This document shows positions 27,813-39,113 of a stretch of 64,000 bases of DNA, one piece after another. Numbering within the stretch: the stretch's first letter is position 1; every line of letters begins with the position of its first letter. The position numbers and the translations under genes are program-made. Location: contig JAMCPD010000018.1 in assembly GCA_023379935.1 (NCBI GenBank), positions 68,567-132,566 of the forward strand, written 5' to 3'. The notes beneath the pieces are model-generated. The model was not told where the DNA came from and made no database searches. It saw nothing but the letters and a program-made list of their open reading frames with translations. The stretch is from Actinomycetota bacterium (GTDB taxonomy: Bacteria > Actinomycetota > Acidimicrobiia > Acidimicrobiales > JAMCPD01).

Positions 27813-28586
27813 CTATACACAATCTTTGCATAATGATTTCTTTGTGTCGGCTCTTTGAGAAACATGCTTTACTAAGAAACATGATGCGCACAGAAACTCA
27901 TTAGATTTTTTGGGTATAATTTTACCCAAACTGTTAACACTGTCTGAAGTAGTTGTTTCCTTATCTTCTTTATCTTCATCCTCAACTATCTCGTCTTCTA
28001 TATCTTTGACATCTTCATCATCTTCAAGAGTAACCAACCGTTCTTTGAGAATGACATCCAGGCTGTCTTCCCCTTCGTCTTCTCCTTCATCCTCTTCTTC
28101 ATCCTCTTCTTCATCCTCAACTGTATTTTCAACTACATTTCTTCTATTCGTAGGCCCCAAACCTTTTTTTGTTCTGCCGAGATTATCTACAATATCAGGA
28201 ATAAGAGCCGGATCCAACAACTCTTGTTCTATGTTATCCTGTGCCTCTAAGTCGGACAAATCCTCCAGGTCTGATTCTTCAATATCTTCAATATCTTCAA
28301 TATCTTCAATATCTTCAATATCTTCTATATCTTCAATGTCTACAATGTCTTCTATGTCTTCAATATCGCCCTCATCCAAATCTCCCAGATCAGGATCTGC
28401 TAAACCTTTGATCTCATCATCGTCTATTCCATCATCCAGCCCATCGTCGAAATCATCATCATCCAGTCCGTCCAACTCTGATTCTGGAGGAATCCGCTCC
28501 TCATCTATGTCCCGTAAGGGTTTTTGGGTAGTGCGCTTATCTTGATTGCGCTTTTGGTTGGCACCGGTAGAACTATTTTTTGGCAT
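27813..28586 (-). CDS. Acidic DUF4193-like protein with C-terminal Cys4 motif
   Basis: 257 residues. The body is extremely acidic, with DIEDIED repeats (around residues 75-105) and EDEEEDEEEDEGED. The last 30 residues read EFLCASCFLVKHVSQRADTKKSLCKDCV, a CxxC...CxxC zinc ribbon of the type found at the end of DUF4193-like actinobacterial proteins. Ordinary members are about 100 residues; the acidic expansion here is unusual. The basic N-terminal 25 residues may interact with the acidic part or nucleic acid. Function of the family is unknown. Confidence 0.7.
   Translation of the reverse strand: MPKNSSTGANQKRNQDKRTTQKPLRDIDEERIPPESELDGLDDDDFDDGLDDGIDDDEIKGLADPDLGDLDEGDIEDIEDIVDIEDIEDIEDIEDIEDIEDIEESDLEDLSDLEAQDNIEQELLDPALIPDIVDNLGRTKKGLGPTNRRNVVENTVEDEEEDEEEDEGEDEGEDSLDVILKERLVTLEDDEDVKDIEDEIVEDEDKEDKETTTSDSVNSLGKIIPKKSNEFLCASCFLVKHVSQRADTKKSLCKDCV
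28275..28369. repeat. 9-bp tandem repeats coding for Asp-Ile-Glu
   Basis: A run of ATCTTCAAT-type 9-bp units, about five perfect and then degenerate ones (minus strand ATTGAAGAT, encoding I-E-D). It is in frame and could change copy number without breaking the gene. Confidence 0.85.
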
Positions 28587-29156
28587 ATCGTTGTTACCTT
28601 CTTATTTGACTCAGAGTAGCATAGCTATTTACTAAACATATTCAACTTTAAACTTCACAAAGAAACGATTCTTGGCTTATCATTATCGGTATATATCCGA
28701 CATGATAACAGACTTAGAGCAGACATATTATACAGATATATACCTTATACACCCAAAAGATTACATTAACATATTTTAATCCAGGTCAAAAAGAGAGTTT
28801 TTGAAACATCAATAACTATCCAAGACTAACTTTTCAAACCCAGATCAGACCTCGCAAACCGAGATTGAGGGAACTTCTAATAACTGTGTTGGCAAGGTTA
28901 ACCAGCAACGTGCCCAAGGGCCTTTGGGTCCGCCCCCTTCGTATCCTAAGCTATGCTGAAGCAGGCAAAGCAAGCCGGCTCAGCCAAATCAAGGACTTAG
29001 GGTCGTTGTCTACTCAGTTCCCTCGGGTCGTTGCCATTTATAGTATTCTTTATTTATGCCTCTTTTTTACAGAAATGTCAAATGGAAAAAATCTCTATAA
29101 CCAGGTAGTATTACTATTATTGCACGTAGACGCCGAACTTTTTTTAAAGGAAAATT
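28587..29156. other. Intergenic region upstream of glnA
   Basis: 570 bases, AT-rich, with no convincing gene. It must contain the glnA promoter and the promoter of the divergent acidic protein. AAAGGAAAA just before ATG 29157 is the glnA ribosome-binding site. I looked for a GlnR-type GTnAC-n6-GAAAC arrangement and found only a poor, mis-spaced resemblance near 28654. Confidence 0.5.
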
Positions 29157-30536
29157 ATGATCACCCAACCCAATCCGCCCAACCCAAATAATCCACAGAG
29201 CCACACAGATCCTCATGACTATGTCATCAAGACAGCCGAGGAACGTAATGTAGGTTTTATACAGTTATGGTTCACAGATGTACTGGGTATTTCGAAGAGT
29301 TTCAGCATAACCCCAGCTGAACTGGAAACCGCTCTTGGAGAGGGGATGACCTTTGACGGCTCAGCCATTGACGGGTTTTCCAGAGTTCAAGAAAGCGATG
29401 TTTTGGCCATGCCAGACATAAAAACATTTCAAATCCTTCCATGGAAGGTTGACGGGTTGACAGTTGCCAGGGTAGTTTGCGACATCTACAACCTGGATGG
29501 TTCACCTTTTGCGGGGTGCCCGCGCCAAGTACTGCGCAAAACACTGGAAAAAGCTTCACATCAAGGCCTCACCTTCTTTGCATCACCTGAAATTGAGTAC
29601 TTTTACTTTGTTGATTCCAATCCTTCTTCTCCGCCTCAACCATTGGATAATGGTTCATATTTTGAGTTGACGGTAAAAGATTTGGCAGGCAGTTTACTAA
29701 AGCGTACGGTGTTAGCTTTGGAGGAGATGGGGATACCTGTTGAGTACGCACAACATGAAGATGCTCCTGGTCAATATGAAATTGATCTACGCCATACCGA
29801 TGCATTGAGTATGGCCGATGCCATAATGACCACTCGCCTGGTTATAAAAGAGGTGGCATTACAGCAGGGTGTACACGCTTCTTTCATGCCAAAACCTCTC
29901 CGTAATATCCAAGGATCCGGTATGCATACTCATTTCTCCTTGTTCAATGCTGATACAGATGTTTTCTATGACTCAAGTGATGAAAGAGGACTTTCACCAC
30001 TTGGAGCCCATTTTATGGCAGGCATACTACAACACGCCCGTGAGATCACAGCCATAACAAACCAATGGATTAACTCCTATAAACGCCTAAGCCCGGGTTG
30101 GGAGGCACCGACATATGTATCTTGGGCACGTAATAACCGTTCCGCACTCATCCGTGTGCCCCTACCAAAAGGTGGTAATCCGCAATCAACCCGGCTTGAG
30201 TATCGTGCCCCCGATCCTGCCTGTAACCCCTACTTGGTATTCGCCTTAGTGTTGGCTGCTGGACTAAAAGGTATAGAAAACTCATATGAACTACCACCGG
30301 AATCATCAGGTAACCTTTTTGTCATGAGCCAAAAGGAGTTGGAGGCTCAAAAAATTACTGCATTGCCGATAAGTTTGGAGGAAGCCCTAACGGAAATGTC
30401 CCGCTCTGAGCTTGTAAAAGAAACCTTTTCTAAGCATGTATTTGAATGGTTCTTACGTAACAAACAAGCTGAAATAGCTGATTACAACGCCCAAGTAACT
30501 CAGTACGAGTTGGATCATTACTTTCAAAGATTGTGA
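29157..30536 (+). CDS. glnA: Glutamine synthetase, type I
   Basis: 459 residues. The N-terminal domain has [25 protein letters not shown], the Asp latch loop region. The catalytic domain has [12 protein letters not shown] (metal Glu), [30 protein letters not shown] (metal His), [14 protein letters not shown] and [15 protein letters not shown]. It condenses glutamate and ammonia to glutamine using ATP. The length and the lack of the NLYxLP adenylylation loop point to the GSI-alpha style not controlled by GlnE. The next gene, a GlnR-like regulator, starts after one base, indicating a bicistronic nitrogen unit. Confidence 0.95.
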   Translation: MITQPNPPNPNNPQSHTDPHDYVIKTAEERNVGFIQLWFTDVLGISKSFSITPAELETALGEGMTFDGSAIDGFSRVQESDVLAMPDIKTFQILPWKVDGLTVARVVCDIYNLDGSPFAGCPRQVLRKTLEKASHQGLTFFASPEIEYFYFVDSNPSSPPQPLDNGSYFELTVKDLAGSLLKRTVLALEEMGIPVEYAQHEDAPGQYEIDLRHTDALSMADAIMTTRLVIKEVALQQGVHASFMPKPLRNIQGSGMHTHFSLFNADTDVFYDSSDERGLSPLGAHFMAGILQHAREITAITNQWINSYKRLSPGWEAPTYVSWARNNRSALIRVPLPKGGNPQSTRLEYRAPDPACNPYLVFALVLAAGLKGIENSYELPPESSGNLFVMSQKELEAQKITALPISLEEALTEMSRSELVKETFSKHVFEWFLRNKQAEIADYNAQVTQYELDHYFQRL

Positions 30537-30537
30537 G

Positions 30538-31347
30538 ATGAAATCCATTTCTTCCCCAAAACCCGCCCCTAGTGCGAAATCTGCTTCTCCGCTCTGTTGT
30601 ATCCCCCAGCAGCTACCCCAGTCTTTAGCCATTGCGCTTCAACAACTTGGACAGCCCTGGATGACAGCAAAGGATATAAACGACTTGAGCACAAATGCTC
30701 CCCGGAGTGGATGGGCTTGCATACTGGTCTCAGGAGAAAATAGCTTGGAGGAAGCGGTTGAGATATGCAAGGAGTTGAAATACCCATCCCTTGAACCTTT
30801 TGAAGCTCTCCCAGCGGTTATACTCCTCATTAAACAGGAACAACTGGAGTGTCTGACAAAGACTCTGGCAAAAACCTCCTCGGAGCTCGGCGAAGACTCT
30901 GCAACTGAGGCAGAAGACAACTTTGGCCGGGACCTAACAACAGATCTTTTTGACGACTTTTGCCTCCTTCCGACCACTTCATTTGAGATATCTCTCAGGC
31001 TGGCACGTTTTGTGTCACATAAAGGCACTAAACCGCCTGAAATAATTGAATATGGTCCTTTGTCCTTGAACCTGGATACCTATCAAGCAATGGTGTTGGA
31101 TGAAGTTTTAGATCTTACTTATATGGAGTATGAACTGTTGAGATTTCTTGCGTCTAAACCCGGTAGAGTATTTACGCGAGATGTGCTGCTTACCCAGGTG
31201 TGGGGCTATGACTACTATGGCGGTGCCCGCACCGTAGATGTGCATGTAAGGCGGCTTAGAGCAAAGCTGGGCGAAGAGTATGCTTACCTTATCCAAACTG
31301 TACGTTCAATCGGCTATCGTTTCGGTACTCCCCGTTGGTCCGGTTAG
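30538..31347 (+). CDS. GlnR-like OmpR-family orphan response regulator
   Basis: 269 residues. The C-terminal 100 residues are a clear winged helix of OmpR type ([64 protein letters not shown]). The N-terminal domain resembles the unphosphorylated receiver of actinobacterial GlnR ([21 protein letters not shown] corresponding to the VLVD.R.DL...R.LC region), but the residual Asp is replaced by Ser. This is consistent with a phosphorylation-independent regulator. Adjacency to glnA supports a nitrogen role. A preceding Pro/Ser-rich N-terminal 40 residues is extra. Symbol withheld because identity with GlnR is inferred. Confidence 0.8.
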   Translation: MKSISSPKPAPSAKSASPLCCIPQQLPQSLAIALQQLGQPWMTAKDINDLSTNAPRSGWACILVSGENSLEEAVEICKELKYPSLEPFEALPAVILLIKQEQLECLTKTLAKTSSELGEDSATEAEDNFGRDLTTDLFDDFCLLPTTSFEISLRLARFVSHKGTKPPEIIEYGPLSLNLDTYQAMVLDEVLDLTYMEYELLRFLASKPGRVFTRDVLLTQVWGYDYYGGARTVDVHVRRLRAKLGEEYAYLIQTVRSIGYRFGTPRWSG

Positions 31348-31397
31348 TGAAGTTCTCGCGCTGTCACCTCTCACATAATGCGCACACCTGTATTCTC

Positions 31398-32318
31398 TTA
31401 ATAATCCGGATGATTTTTACGATACCATTTATAAACTCCTTTTAGAACTTTTAGCGGTGCTTTCGGGTCAACAAAAGTAGCTGTTCCAACTTGAACGGCA
31501 TTTGCGCCGGCTACAAGAAATGCACAGGCTTCCTTAGCGCTGGTTACTCCGCCTACCCCTATAATTCCGATATCGGGAAAACTCTTACGCAGTTCATAGA
31601 CCGCTCGAAGCGCAACAGGAAAAACTGCGGGTCCCGACAGCCCTCCTTTGAAAACCGCACCGGCGGAAGAGACAGGCGGTTTAAAAGTCAAAGGAGTGCC
31701 AAGACGGGACAGATCAACAGCCATTGCCGGAATGGTATTGGCAACACTGAGCGCTTCCGCTCCGCAGTCAATGGCAGCTCCTCCCACCTCGGATATGTCA
31801 GTTACTTGTGTTGTAAGCTTTGCCCAAAGGGGTCTTTCTGCGGTTGCACAGGCCTTTAATACCTTGGCAGTTTCGAGGGGTGATTGCGCAAACAGCTTAT
31901 GTTCGTCCCCCAAATTGGGACAGCTTAGATTTACCTCAACGGCTACTACAGCCGACGGAAGAGCAGATATCATTGAAGCAGTCTTGGCAAAATCCTCCAC
32001 CGTTTGACCCCATATGCTCACAACTACCCTGGCACCTGAATCCATCAATGCTGGCAGGTAATCCCGTTTCCAGTTTTCAATTCCGACTCCGGCCAGTCCA
32101 ATATTGTTCAGCATGCCCACACGAAGCGGATAAATCCTTGGCGGTGGATTACCTTCCCAGGGTTTCCAGGTTAAAGACTTCACAACCACCGCTCCAAGAA
32201 GTGAGAGATCGAAATAATCAGCCAGTTCGGCACCATAACCGGAAGTACCAGAAGCAGTGAGCACGCAGTTGGGAAGTTCAACAGAACCTATTTTGGCAGA
32301 AAAATCAGGTTGAGGCAT
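31398..32318 (-). CDS. pyrD: Dihydroorotate dehydrogenase, class 1B-like
   Basis: About 306 residues from ATG 32318 (TTG 32327 would add 3), overlapping the carB end by 14 bases. [32 protein letters not shown] and [13 protein letters not shown] (the Cys base of class 1 enzymes) identify the family, and [27 protein letters not shown] is the FMN phosphate site. It oxidises dihydroorotate to orotate. Class 1B enzymes normally pair with PyrK; no pyrK is in the operon, so either the partner is encoded elsewhere or another electron acceptor is used. Confidence 0.93.
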   Translation of the reverse strand: MPQPDFSAKIGSVELPNCVLTASGTSGYGAELADYFDLSLLGAVVVKSLTWKPWEGNPPPRIYPLRVGMLNNIGLAGVGIENWKRDYLPALMDSGARVVVSIWGQTVEDFAKTASMISALPSAVVAVEVNLSCPNLGDEHKLFAQSPLETAKVLKACATAERPLWAKLTTQVTDISEVGGAAIDCGAEALSVANTIPAMAVDLSRLGTPLTFKPPVSSAGAVFKGGLSGPAVFPVALRAVYELRKSFPDIGIIGVGGVTSAKEACAFLVAGANAVQVGTATFVDPKAPLKVLKGVYKWYRKNHPDY

Positions 32319-35300
32319 TGTAATCAAGGTAGTACTCTTGAATGCTTTTTACGTTCAATGGGCCTTCGCGCAACTTTCTGATACCGTCAACAGCTGCTTT
32401 TGCCGCCGCAATGGTCGTAAGGCAAGGAACCTTGTTCAGCCCGGCGACAGAACGTATATGAGCGCCGTCTGCATGAGGACCTCTGCCTCTTGGAGTGTTA
32501 ATAACTAAGGTTACTTTTGAACTTGCAATCAAATCAACCGTATCTACCATATCGGAGTTTGTATCACCGATCTTTGAAAGATATGTCTCTACGGTTACTC
32601 CGTTGTTGTTGAAAAACTCTGCCGTTCCGGAAGTAGCGGCTAAAGAAAATCCCAGTGACAACAGCCCCTTGGCAACCTCCAAACTGGGCTGCTTGTCCCT
32701 ATCGGCCAAGGACATAACAACAATGCCACTCGAGGGGAGAGAGTTACCCGAAGCCATCTGACTCTTAGCAAACCCAACCCCAAAGTTTAGATCTATACCC
32801 ATAACTTCGCCGGTAGAGCGCATCTCGGGGCCCAACAGACTATCCATTTCAGGAAAACGGCGGAAGGGCAACACGGCCTCTTTGACGCACACATACTTTC
32901 CGGCTTTAGGTTCATAGCCGGATTCGTCTAAATCCTTATCCCAAACAAAAGGCAGCATTTTCTCCTGTGCCAACTGTTCAAAAGTTGCACCCAGCATAAC
33001 TCTTGCTGCAATTTTAGCCAATGGAACACCCGTGGCTTTGGAGACAAACGGGACGGTTCTACTTGCGCGAGGATTCGCCTCCAACACAAAAACCTCTCCG
33101 TTCTTTACCGCATACTGTATGTTAATCAACCCCAGTATGTCAAGTGAGTCCGCCATCATACGCGTATAGCGCTTAATCAAGTTGATCACTTCCAAGGAAA
33201 GGGTTTGGGGGGGAATTGCACAAGCGGAATCGCCGGAATGTACGCCGGCTTGTTCAACATGTTCCATTATCCCTCCTATAAACACCTTACCTGTTTTATC
33301 CCTGAGCGCGTCTACGTCCACCTCAATGGCATCCTCTAAAAACTTGTCTATCAACACCGGGCGAGTTGATGACAACATGCCTTCGCGAGCAAGGCCATCA
33401 TAGTTTTCAGTCATGGATTTTATAGCTGTTTCAAGATCATCGTCGTCATAGATAATCGCCATTGCGCGACCGCCCAACACGTAACTGGGACGAACCAATA
33501 CAGGGTAACCAATCTTTCGCGCCACTTTAAAAGCTTCGTCAAGCTTCGTTGCGACAGCACCTTGTGGCTGAGGTATGCCGAGCGTTTCACATACATCATG
33601 AAAACGTTCACGATCTTCAGCCAGATCAATTGATGCGATAGGAGTCCCAAGGATCAATTCAGGCGGCAACTGAGAAGCCAGCTTTAGTGGGGTTTGCCCC
33701 CCCAAACTGACTATAACTCCCAAAAATCTCCCTCGGTGCCTACTGGCGCGTTTCTCTGCCTCAATTACAGCCATCGTCTCTTCTTGAAAGATTGGTTCGA
33801 AATACAATCTGTCGCTTATGTCGTAATCGGTAGAGACAGTTTCTGGATTGCAGTTTAGCATTATAGTCTCATATCCGGCTTCTTGAAGAGCCATGGAGGC
33901 ATGACAGCAGCAGTAATCGAACTCAACCCCTTGCCCAATCCGGTTAGGCCCTGAGCCAAGTATCAACACTCTGTCCTTTGATGAGGGAGCAACCTCATCT
34001 TGATCTTCAAAGCTTGAGTAGTAGTAAGGTGTGGTGGCATCAAACTCTGCCGCACAAGTATCTACCATTAAAAAAGTCGGCTTTATGCCGAAGCCGACCC
34101 GCTTTTTATGGACTTGACTCTCTTCTGCTCCAAACATCCAAGCCAGTTGTGCGTCAGAAAACCCCAGTCTTTTCGCTTTTCTGAAATCTTCAGGCAAAAG
34201 ATTATCCAGCCCCACTTGGGACAGATATGCTCTCATCTTTGAAATCTTGGAGATCTGATCTAAAAACCACCTGTCTATCCCAGAGACGCGGGCCAACTCG
34301 GAAATATCAACCTTCTTACGCAATAAAGTCTCAATCTCATAAATCCTTTCAGGTGTAGGCACTGAAATCTTATCCATCAGCTCTTTGACCGTAAGTTGAT
34401 CATAAAACCGTTCCAGCGGGTCACAGTTCAAGCCAAAACGCCCCTGTTCAAGTGAGCGAACCGCCTTTTGTAACGATTCACAAAAAGTCCGGCCTATTGC
34501 CATCACTTCCCCGACAGAACGCATAGAGGTGCCGAGGTGAGACGAGGTGCCAGGAAGTTTTTCAAACGCCCAACGCGGAATCTTAGTTACCACATAGTCA
34601 ATTGTCGGCTCGAAACAAGCCGGGGTTGCGCCGGTGATATCATTGGTGATCTCATCCAATCTGTAACCAACTGCCAAACGGGCGGCAATTTTTGCAATGG
34701 GAAATCCTGTAGCCTTGGATGCCAATGCACTTGAGCGCGATACCCTGGGATTCATCTCTATAACCATCATTTGTCCGTCATGTTGTGACAGTGCAAACTG
34801 GATATTCGACCCGCCTGTTTCAACGCCGACACGGCGTATAACGGCAAAGGCGGCATCACGCATTGTTTGATATTCGACATCCGATAAAGTTTGCGCGGGC
34901 GCAACGGTAATAGAGTCACCCGTATGAACACCCATTGGATCAAAGTTTTCTATTGAACACACAACTACACAGTTGTCGGCTTTATCGCGCATAACCTCCA
35001 ACTCAAACTCCTTCCAACCCAACAAGGAGGTCTCTATCAACACCTCTGATATGGGAGAAGCATCCAACCCAATCCGGATTAACCGTTCAAACTCCTCCTT
35101 GTTGTATGCAATTCCCGTTCCGGCGCCTCCTAGAATAAAAGATGGCCTTATCATGATGGGATAACCGATATCATAACTGGCAGCCAACGCCTCCTCGAAA
35201 GAGTGAGCAATGGCAGACTTTGGAGTACAAAGTCCTATTTCACTCATAGCCTGCTTGAACTGTTGGCGATCTTCCGCACATTGAATAGCGGATGCGTTTG

Positions 35301-35652
35301 CGCCAATCAACTCCACCCCAAGTTCATCCAGTATGCCTTGAGCGGACAGCAAAAAGGCTAAATTGAGTGCGGTTTGTCCGCCAAGTGTGGGTAAAATGGC
35401 ACATGGACGTTCTTTTCGAACAATAGCTTCAAGTATCTCCGGGGTAAGAGGCTCGATATAAGTAGCAACAGCCAACTCGGGATCGGTCATAATCGTTGCC
35501 GGATTGGAGTTTACCAGTACAACCTCATATCCTTCTTCCCCAAGCACCCTGACACCTTGGGTGCCGGAGTAGTCGAACTCACATGCTTGTCCTATAACTA
35601 TAGGACCGGAGCCGATGACGAGTATCTTGTGTATATCCGTGCGCTTAGGCAT
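32305..35652 (-). CDS. carB: Carbamoyl phosphate synthetase large subunit
   Basis: 1115 residues. Starts [24 protein letters not shown], with two ATP-grasp halves: the first with [15 protein letters not shown] and [25 protein letters not shown], the second with [32 protein letters not shown] and [22 protein letters not shown]-terminal MGS-like allosteric domain with [15 protein letters not shown] follows. It makes carbamoyl phosphate from bicarbonate, ammonia delivered by CarA and two ATP. It overlaps carA by 8 bases and pyrD at its 3' end. Confidence 0.97.
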   Translation of the reverse strand: MPKRTDIHKILVIGSGPIVIGQACEFDYSGTQGVRVLGEEGYEVVLVNSNPATIMTDPELAVATYIEPLTPEILEAIVRKERPCAILPTLGGQTALNLAFLLSAQGILDELGVELIGANASAIQCAEDRQQFKQAMSEIGLCTPKSAIAHSFEEALAASYDIGYPIMIRPSFILGGAGTGIAYNKEEFERLIRIGLDASPISEVLIETSLLGWKEFELEVMRDKADNCVVVCSIENFDPMGVHTGDSITVAPAQTLSDVEYQTMRDAAFAVIRRVGVETGGSNIQFALSQHDGQMMVIEMNPRVSRSSALASKATGFPIAKIAARLAVGYRLDEITNDITGATPACFEPTIDYVVTKIPRWAFEKLPGTSSHLGTSMRSVGEVMAIGRTFCESLQKAVRSLEQGRFGLNCDPLERFYDQLTVKELMDKISVPTPERIYEIETLLRKKVDISELARVSGIDRWFLDQISKISKMRAYLSQVGLDNLLPEDFRKAKRLGFSDAQLAWMFGAEESQVHKKRVGFGIKPTFLMVDTCAAEFDATTPYYYSSFEDQDEVAPSSKDRVLILGSGPNRIGQGVEFDYCCCHASMALQEAGYETIMLNCNPETVSTDYDISDRLYFEPIFQEETMAVIEAEKRASRHRGRFLGVIVSLGGQTPLKLASQLPPELILGTPIASIDLAEDRERFHDVCETLGIPQPQGAVATKLDEAFKVARKIGYPVLVRPSYVLGGRAMAIIYDDDDLETAIKSMTENYDGLAREGMLSSTRPVLIDKFLEDAIEVDVDALRDKTGKVFIGGIMEHVEQAGVHSGDSACAIPPQTLSLEVINLIKRYTRMMADSLDILGLINIQYAVKNGEVFVLEANPRASRTVPFVSKATGVPLAKIAARVMLGATFEQLAQEKMLPFVWDKDLDESGYEPKAGKYVCVKEAVLPFRRFPEMDSLLGPEMRSTGEVMGIDLNFGVGFAKSQMASGNSLPSSGIVVMSLADRDKQPSLEVAKGLLSLGFSLAATSGTAEFFNNNGVTVETYLSKIGDTNSDMVDTVDLIASSKVTLVINTPRGRGPHADGAHIRSVAGLNKVPCLTTIAAAKAAVDGIRKLREGPLNVKSIQEYYLDYNAST

Positions 35653-36760
35653 TCTCGCCCATCAACTGTGCAAACCGGTTAAAAAGGTAACCCGCGTCAT
35701 GAGGACCCGGTCCGGCTTCGGGATGATACTGTATGGATAAAATCGGTATCTTGTCTGAACCAAAACCTTCAATAACCCCATCGTTCAGGTTAATATGCGT
35801 AACTGTCATATCTGCAATGCTGTCCGGGACAACTGCATAGTTATGATTTTGGCTTGTTATCTCAACTTTATTGCTTGATAAATGTTTGACCGGATGATTG
35901 ATGCCGTGATGCCCGAAGGGCAACTTGAAAGTCCTTCCACCAAGTGCGCATGCAAGCAACTGATGTCCCAGACATATACCAAATATAGGAACCTTTCCTA
36001 TAAGCATAGCAATGTTGGCTGATATATGTGGAAGGGCGGCCGGATCTCCGGGACCATTCGACAAAAGAACTCCATCGGGTTTGTTTTCAAGTACAACTTT
36101 TGCGGGGGTAGTCGCCGGAACAACCTGGACTGTGGCAATCTTTGCCAAATGCCTAAGTATAGTTTGTTTTATTCCAAAGTCGTAAGCAACAACCTTGAAG
36201 CGATCCGACTTGGCATGTTCATCTGAACCGAGAGCAACATCGGGCACATAGGTATAAGCGAGCGGAGAACTCACCTGAGAAACCAGGTCTTTACCTGTAG
36301 TCCCCGGTTCGGATCGTGCAATTTCAGCCAAAGCCTTCTCCTCCAACATACCAAAAGCACAACCCATCGTGCCAAAGGAGCGAATATGGCGAGTAAGTTT
36401 GCGGGTATCAACACCGCTAATACCCGATATGTTCCCCTCAACAAGAAACTCCTCCAAATTCTGCTCTTTTCGCCAATTGCTGGCAAGAGAGGTTATCTCT
36501 CTTACTACGATTCCCCTACAATAAGGCTTGGATGACTCATTGTCATAGAAACAGGTGCCATAGTTTCCTATGTGAGGATAGGTAAATGCAATGACTTGAC
36601 CGGCGTATGACGGGTCGGTTATCACCTCTTGATACCCATCCATTGCGGTATTGAAGACTACTTCGCCACTGACAAAACCATCCGCAGGTTCTGCGCCAAT
36701 ATGCTCGCCTTTGAATACCGTTCCATCCGCCAACACCAAGAGTGATTTGATTGATTTCAC
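35645..36760 (-). CDS. carA: Carbamoyl phosphate synthetase small subunit
   Basis: 371 residues. The N-terminal CarA domain ([37 protein letters not shown]) precedes a class I glutamine amidotransferase domain with nucleophile Cys in [11 protein letters not shown] and the His-Glu pair in [12 protein letters not shown]. It hydrolyses glutamine and channels ammonia to CarB. It overlaps pyrC upstream by 4 bases and carB downstream by 8. Confidence 0.97.
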   Translation of the reverse strand: MKSIKSLLVLADGTVFKGEHIGAEPADGFVSGEVVFNTAMDGYQEVITDPSYAGQVIAFTYPHIGNYGTCFYDNESSKPYCRGIVVREITSLASNWRKEQNLEEFLVEGNISGISGVDTRKLTRHIRSFGTMGCAFGMLEEKALAEIARSEPGTTGKDLVSQVSSPLAYTYVPDVALGSDEHAKSDRFKVVAYDFGIKQTILRHLAKIATVQVVPATTPAKVVLENKPDGVLLSNGPGDPAALPHISANIAMLIGKVPIFGICLGHQLLACALGGRTFKLPFGHHGINHPVKHLSSNKVEITSQNHNYAVVPDSIADMTVTHINLNDGVIEGFGSDKIPILSIQYHPEAGPGPHDAGYLFNRFAQLMGENA

Positions 36761-38169
36761 CTTTGTGCCACCATATCCATTACGACAGGTACACCTTGAA
36801 ATATGGTATGGCGGATCTTTCCCTTCAGCTTTTTTTTCAACCAGGGAGTATTGGTACTCCTGCTTGCCATCTCCTCAGGATTTACAACCCATTCAAAGTT
36901 GGGATCTATCACACACAGATTCGCAACTGCACCTTTTTGTATTGGTCCCCCATGGCGAGGATAAACACCCGCAATGCGGGCAGGCTTAGATGACATCAAA
37001 CCAATAAGCTCTTGGGGAGTTAGCCGCCCGGTATTCGATTGGGCGACATTTTTTGGTTGCTCAGTCTGACAGAAACTGCTTAGCATGACCGATAATGCCG
37101 TCTCAAGCCCGGAGATGCCAAAGGCAGCATCTTGGAATGCACACTCTTTGAACTGTTTTGACCAGGGAGCATGATCTGTTGCAACTGCATCTACAATACC
37201 ATGATATAAGGCATCTTTTAAAGACTGTTGTATATCCGAAGAACGCAGTGGCGGCTTCACTTTCATAGTAGGGTCAAAACTCTTCAACTCCTCATCGGTA
37301 AGGGTTAGGTGATGTGGAGTCACTTCTCCCGTAACCCAAAACCCCTCGGCCTTAGCTAAAGCCAACAAGCGGACAGATTCGGCAGTAGAAATATGCATCA
37401 AATGCAAGCGTGCTCCGGTTAGCTTGGCAAGGCTTATGTCCCGATAAACCATTACATCTTCCGCTTGCGTTAAAATCCCGGGAATCCCAAGTTTACTTGA
37501 CCAAATACCTTCATGCATCTGCCCATTGGCGCTAAGCGAAGTATCTTCGGCGTGAGATGCAAGTACAATGCCGTTGTCGTTAGCCAAACCGCCGCTAAGA
37601 CCGCTGGCATACTCCATAGCCATTCGCATAACATGTCCATCCTGTATGCCTGCTCCGTCATCAGTAAAAATGCGTACGCCCAGTTCGGCCATTTCAGCCA
37701 TTGGAGAAAGAGTTTCGCCTTGCCGGGACTTGGTAATAGCCCCAGCCGGCAATACCTCTATCAGAGCTGTGGCTGCTATCTTCTGTATATCACGCACTAC
37801 AGAGGCGTTATCGACACAAGGTTCGGTATTGGGCATAGCAACTACAGCGGTATATCCTCCAAGAGCTGCTGCAGTTGATCCTGTCTCGATACACTCAGAA
37901 TCTTCAAAACCCGGTTCCCTCAAATGAGCATGCAAGTCCACAAGACCGGGGGTCACCCAACATCCGGTTGCATCTAATTTCAATGATTTTGGCACCAAGT
38001 CCGACGGCTCGACAAGCTGTTTTATCTTGCCGTCTTCAATAACTACATCCACCTGCCTATAACCTAATTCATCGATAACCGTTCCGCCGTATATCACAAT
38101 CTCACCGCTGTACTTTAAATATCCCGCCTTGTTCTCAAAAGATCTTGTAAGATCATCAGCGTTGGTCAT
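36757..38169 (-). CDS. pyrC: Dihydroorotase, class I
   Basis: 470 residues, slightly longer than usual (about 430). The metal motif VDLHAHLREPGFE (HxH) and PNTEPCVDN are typical; metal-binding His residues recur in LASHAEDTSL and LHLMHISTAES, and the catalytic Asp in ATDHAPWS. It cyclises carbamoyl aspartate to dihydroorotate. The first 25 residues before YSGEIVIYGGTVID are an extension. Starts and ends overlap its neighbours by 4 bases each (ATGA). Confidence 0.95.
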   Translation of the reverse strand: MTNADDLTRSFENKAGYLKYSGEIVIYGGTVIDELGYRQVDVVIEDGKIKQLVEPSDLVPKSLKLDATGCWVTPGLVDLHAHLREPGFEDSECIETGSTAAALGGYTAVVAMPNTEPCVDNASVVRDIQKIAATALIEVLPAGAITKSRQGETLSPMAEMAELGVRIFTDDGAGIQDGHVMRMAMEYASGLSGGLANDNGIVLASHAEDTSLSANGQMHEGIWSSKLGIPGILTQAEDVMVYRDISLAKLTGARLHLMHISTAESVRLLALAKAEGFWVTGEVTPHHLTLTDEELKSFDPTMKVKPPLRSSDIQQSLKDALYHGIVDAVATDHAPWSKQFKECAFQDAAFGISGLETALSVMLSSFCQTEQPKNVAQSNTGRLTPQELIGLMSSKPARIAGVYPRHGGPIQKGAVANLCVIDPNFEWVVNPEEMASRSTNTPWLKKKLKGKIRHTIFQGVPVVMDMVAQR

Positions 38170-39113
38170 GGAACAAGCAACCTGAACAATACAGCCATAC
38201 GGGTTATGACTCCATTTGCTACCTGCTCACCGACTATGCAGTTGGGAAGTTGTGCAACTTCCGGAGTTATCTCAACACCTTGGTTCATAGGTCCCGGATG
38301 CATTATGAGTGCATCTTTTTGCAGCATCTTGACACGTTTCATGCTCAAACCATACCAAGTGGTATATTCACGCAGAGAAGGTATAGAAACAACCTTCATA
38401 CGTTCTGATTGAATACGGAGCAGATACACTATATCCAATTTTCCAAGCAACGAGTCAAAATCGTTGGAAACAACCACATCCCAAGACTCAAAAGCCGGTG
38501 GCAACATGGTGCGGGGTGCTGCTAACACAACCTCTGCGCCTAATAGATTGAGGGCGGTTACCAAAGAACGGGCAACTCTGGAATGGAGTATGTCTCCGAC
38601 TATACCTACAACAAGACCATTAAAGCTTATAGCGCTGTTTTTACTTTTTCTCCTTAGTTTTTTGTGAAGTTTGCTTATGGAATAACAGTCAAGCAGCGCT
38701 TGGGTGGGGTGCTCATGACAACCATCCCCTGCATTGATAACCGGAACATCAACCCAAGAAGCAATCTGCATCGGTACTCCGGCGGAAGAGTGGCGAACTA
38801 TCAGGGCATCGGCACCCAGCTCAAGTAAGGTGTTGGCAGTATCTTTAAGTGACTCTCCTTTGTTGACGGATGAGTTGGCAACGACAAACGTCATAACATC
38901 TGCAGATAAGCGTTTAATTGCACTTTCGAAGGATAGCCGGGTCCTGGTGGAGTTTTCATAAAAGACATTGGCAACAACTTTGCCGCGCAGAGCCGGTACT
39001 TTTGGTATTGGGCGATTAGCTAAATCTGCAAAAGAGTCGCTGAGCCGCATGATCTCCCTAATTCCATCCAGTCCAAGATCTTCGATTGAGAGCAGGTGTT
39101 TTGGCTGGGTCAT
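38166..39113 (-). CDS. pyrB: Aspartate carbamoyltransferase catalytic subunit
   Basis: 315 residues. The carbamoyl phosphate site is FYENSTRTRLSFESAIKRL, with a second conserved stretch HPTQALLDCYSI and the aspartate-domain motif MHPGPMNQGVEI. It is active as a trimer; no pyrI regulatory subunit follows, as usual in Gram-positive bacteria. Overlaps pyrR upstream and pyrC downstream by 4 bases each. Confidence 0.97.
   Translation of the reverse strand: MTQPKHLLSIEDLGLDGIREIMRLSDSFADLANRPIPKVPALRGKVVANVFYENSTRTRLSFESAIKRLSADVMTFVVANSSVNKGESLKDTANTLLELGADALIVRHSSAGVPMQIASWVDVPVINAGDGCHEHPTQALLDCYSISKLHKKLRRKSKNSAISFNGLVVGIVGDILHSRVARSLVTALNLLGAEVVLAAPRTMLPPAFESWDVVVSNDFDSLLGKLDIVYLLRIQSERMKVVSIPSLREYTTWYGLSMKRVKMLQKDALIMHPGPMNQGVEITPEVAQLPNCIVGEQVANGVITRMAVLFRLLVP

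Noticed and set aside
28650-28690. GlnR operator upstream of glnA
   Set aside because: A TTCAC and a GAAAC are present but with a spacing of 3 instead of 6, and no second half.
28865-29191. Open frame upstream of glnA
   Set aside because: No family resemblance, and it overlaps the glnA start; more likely leader sequence.
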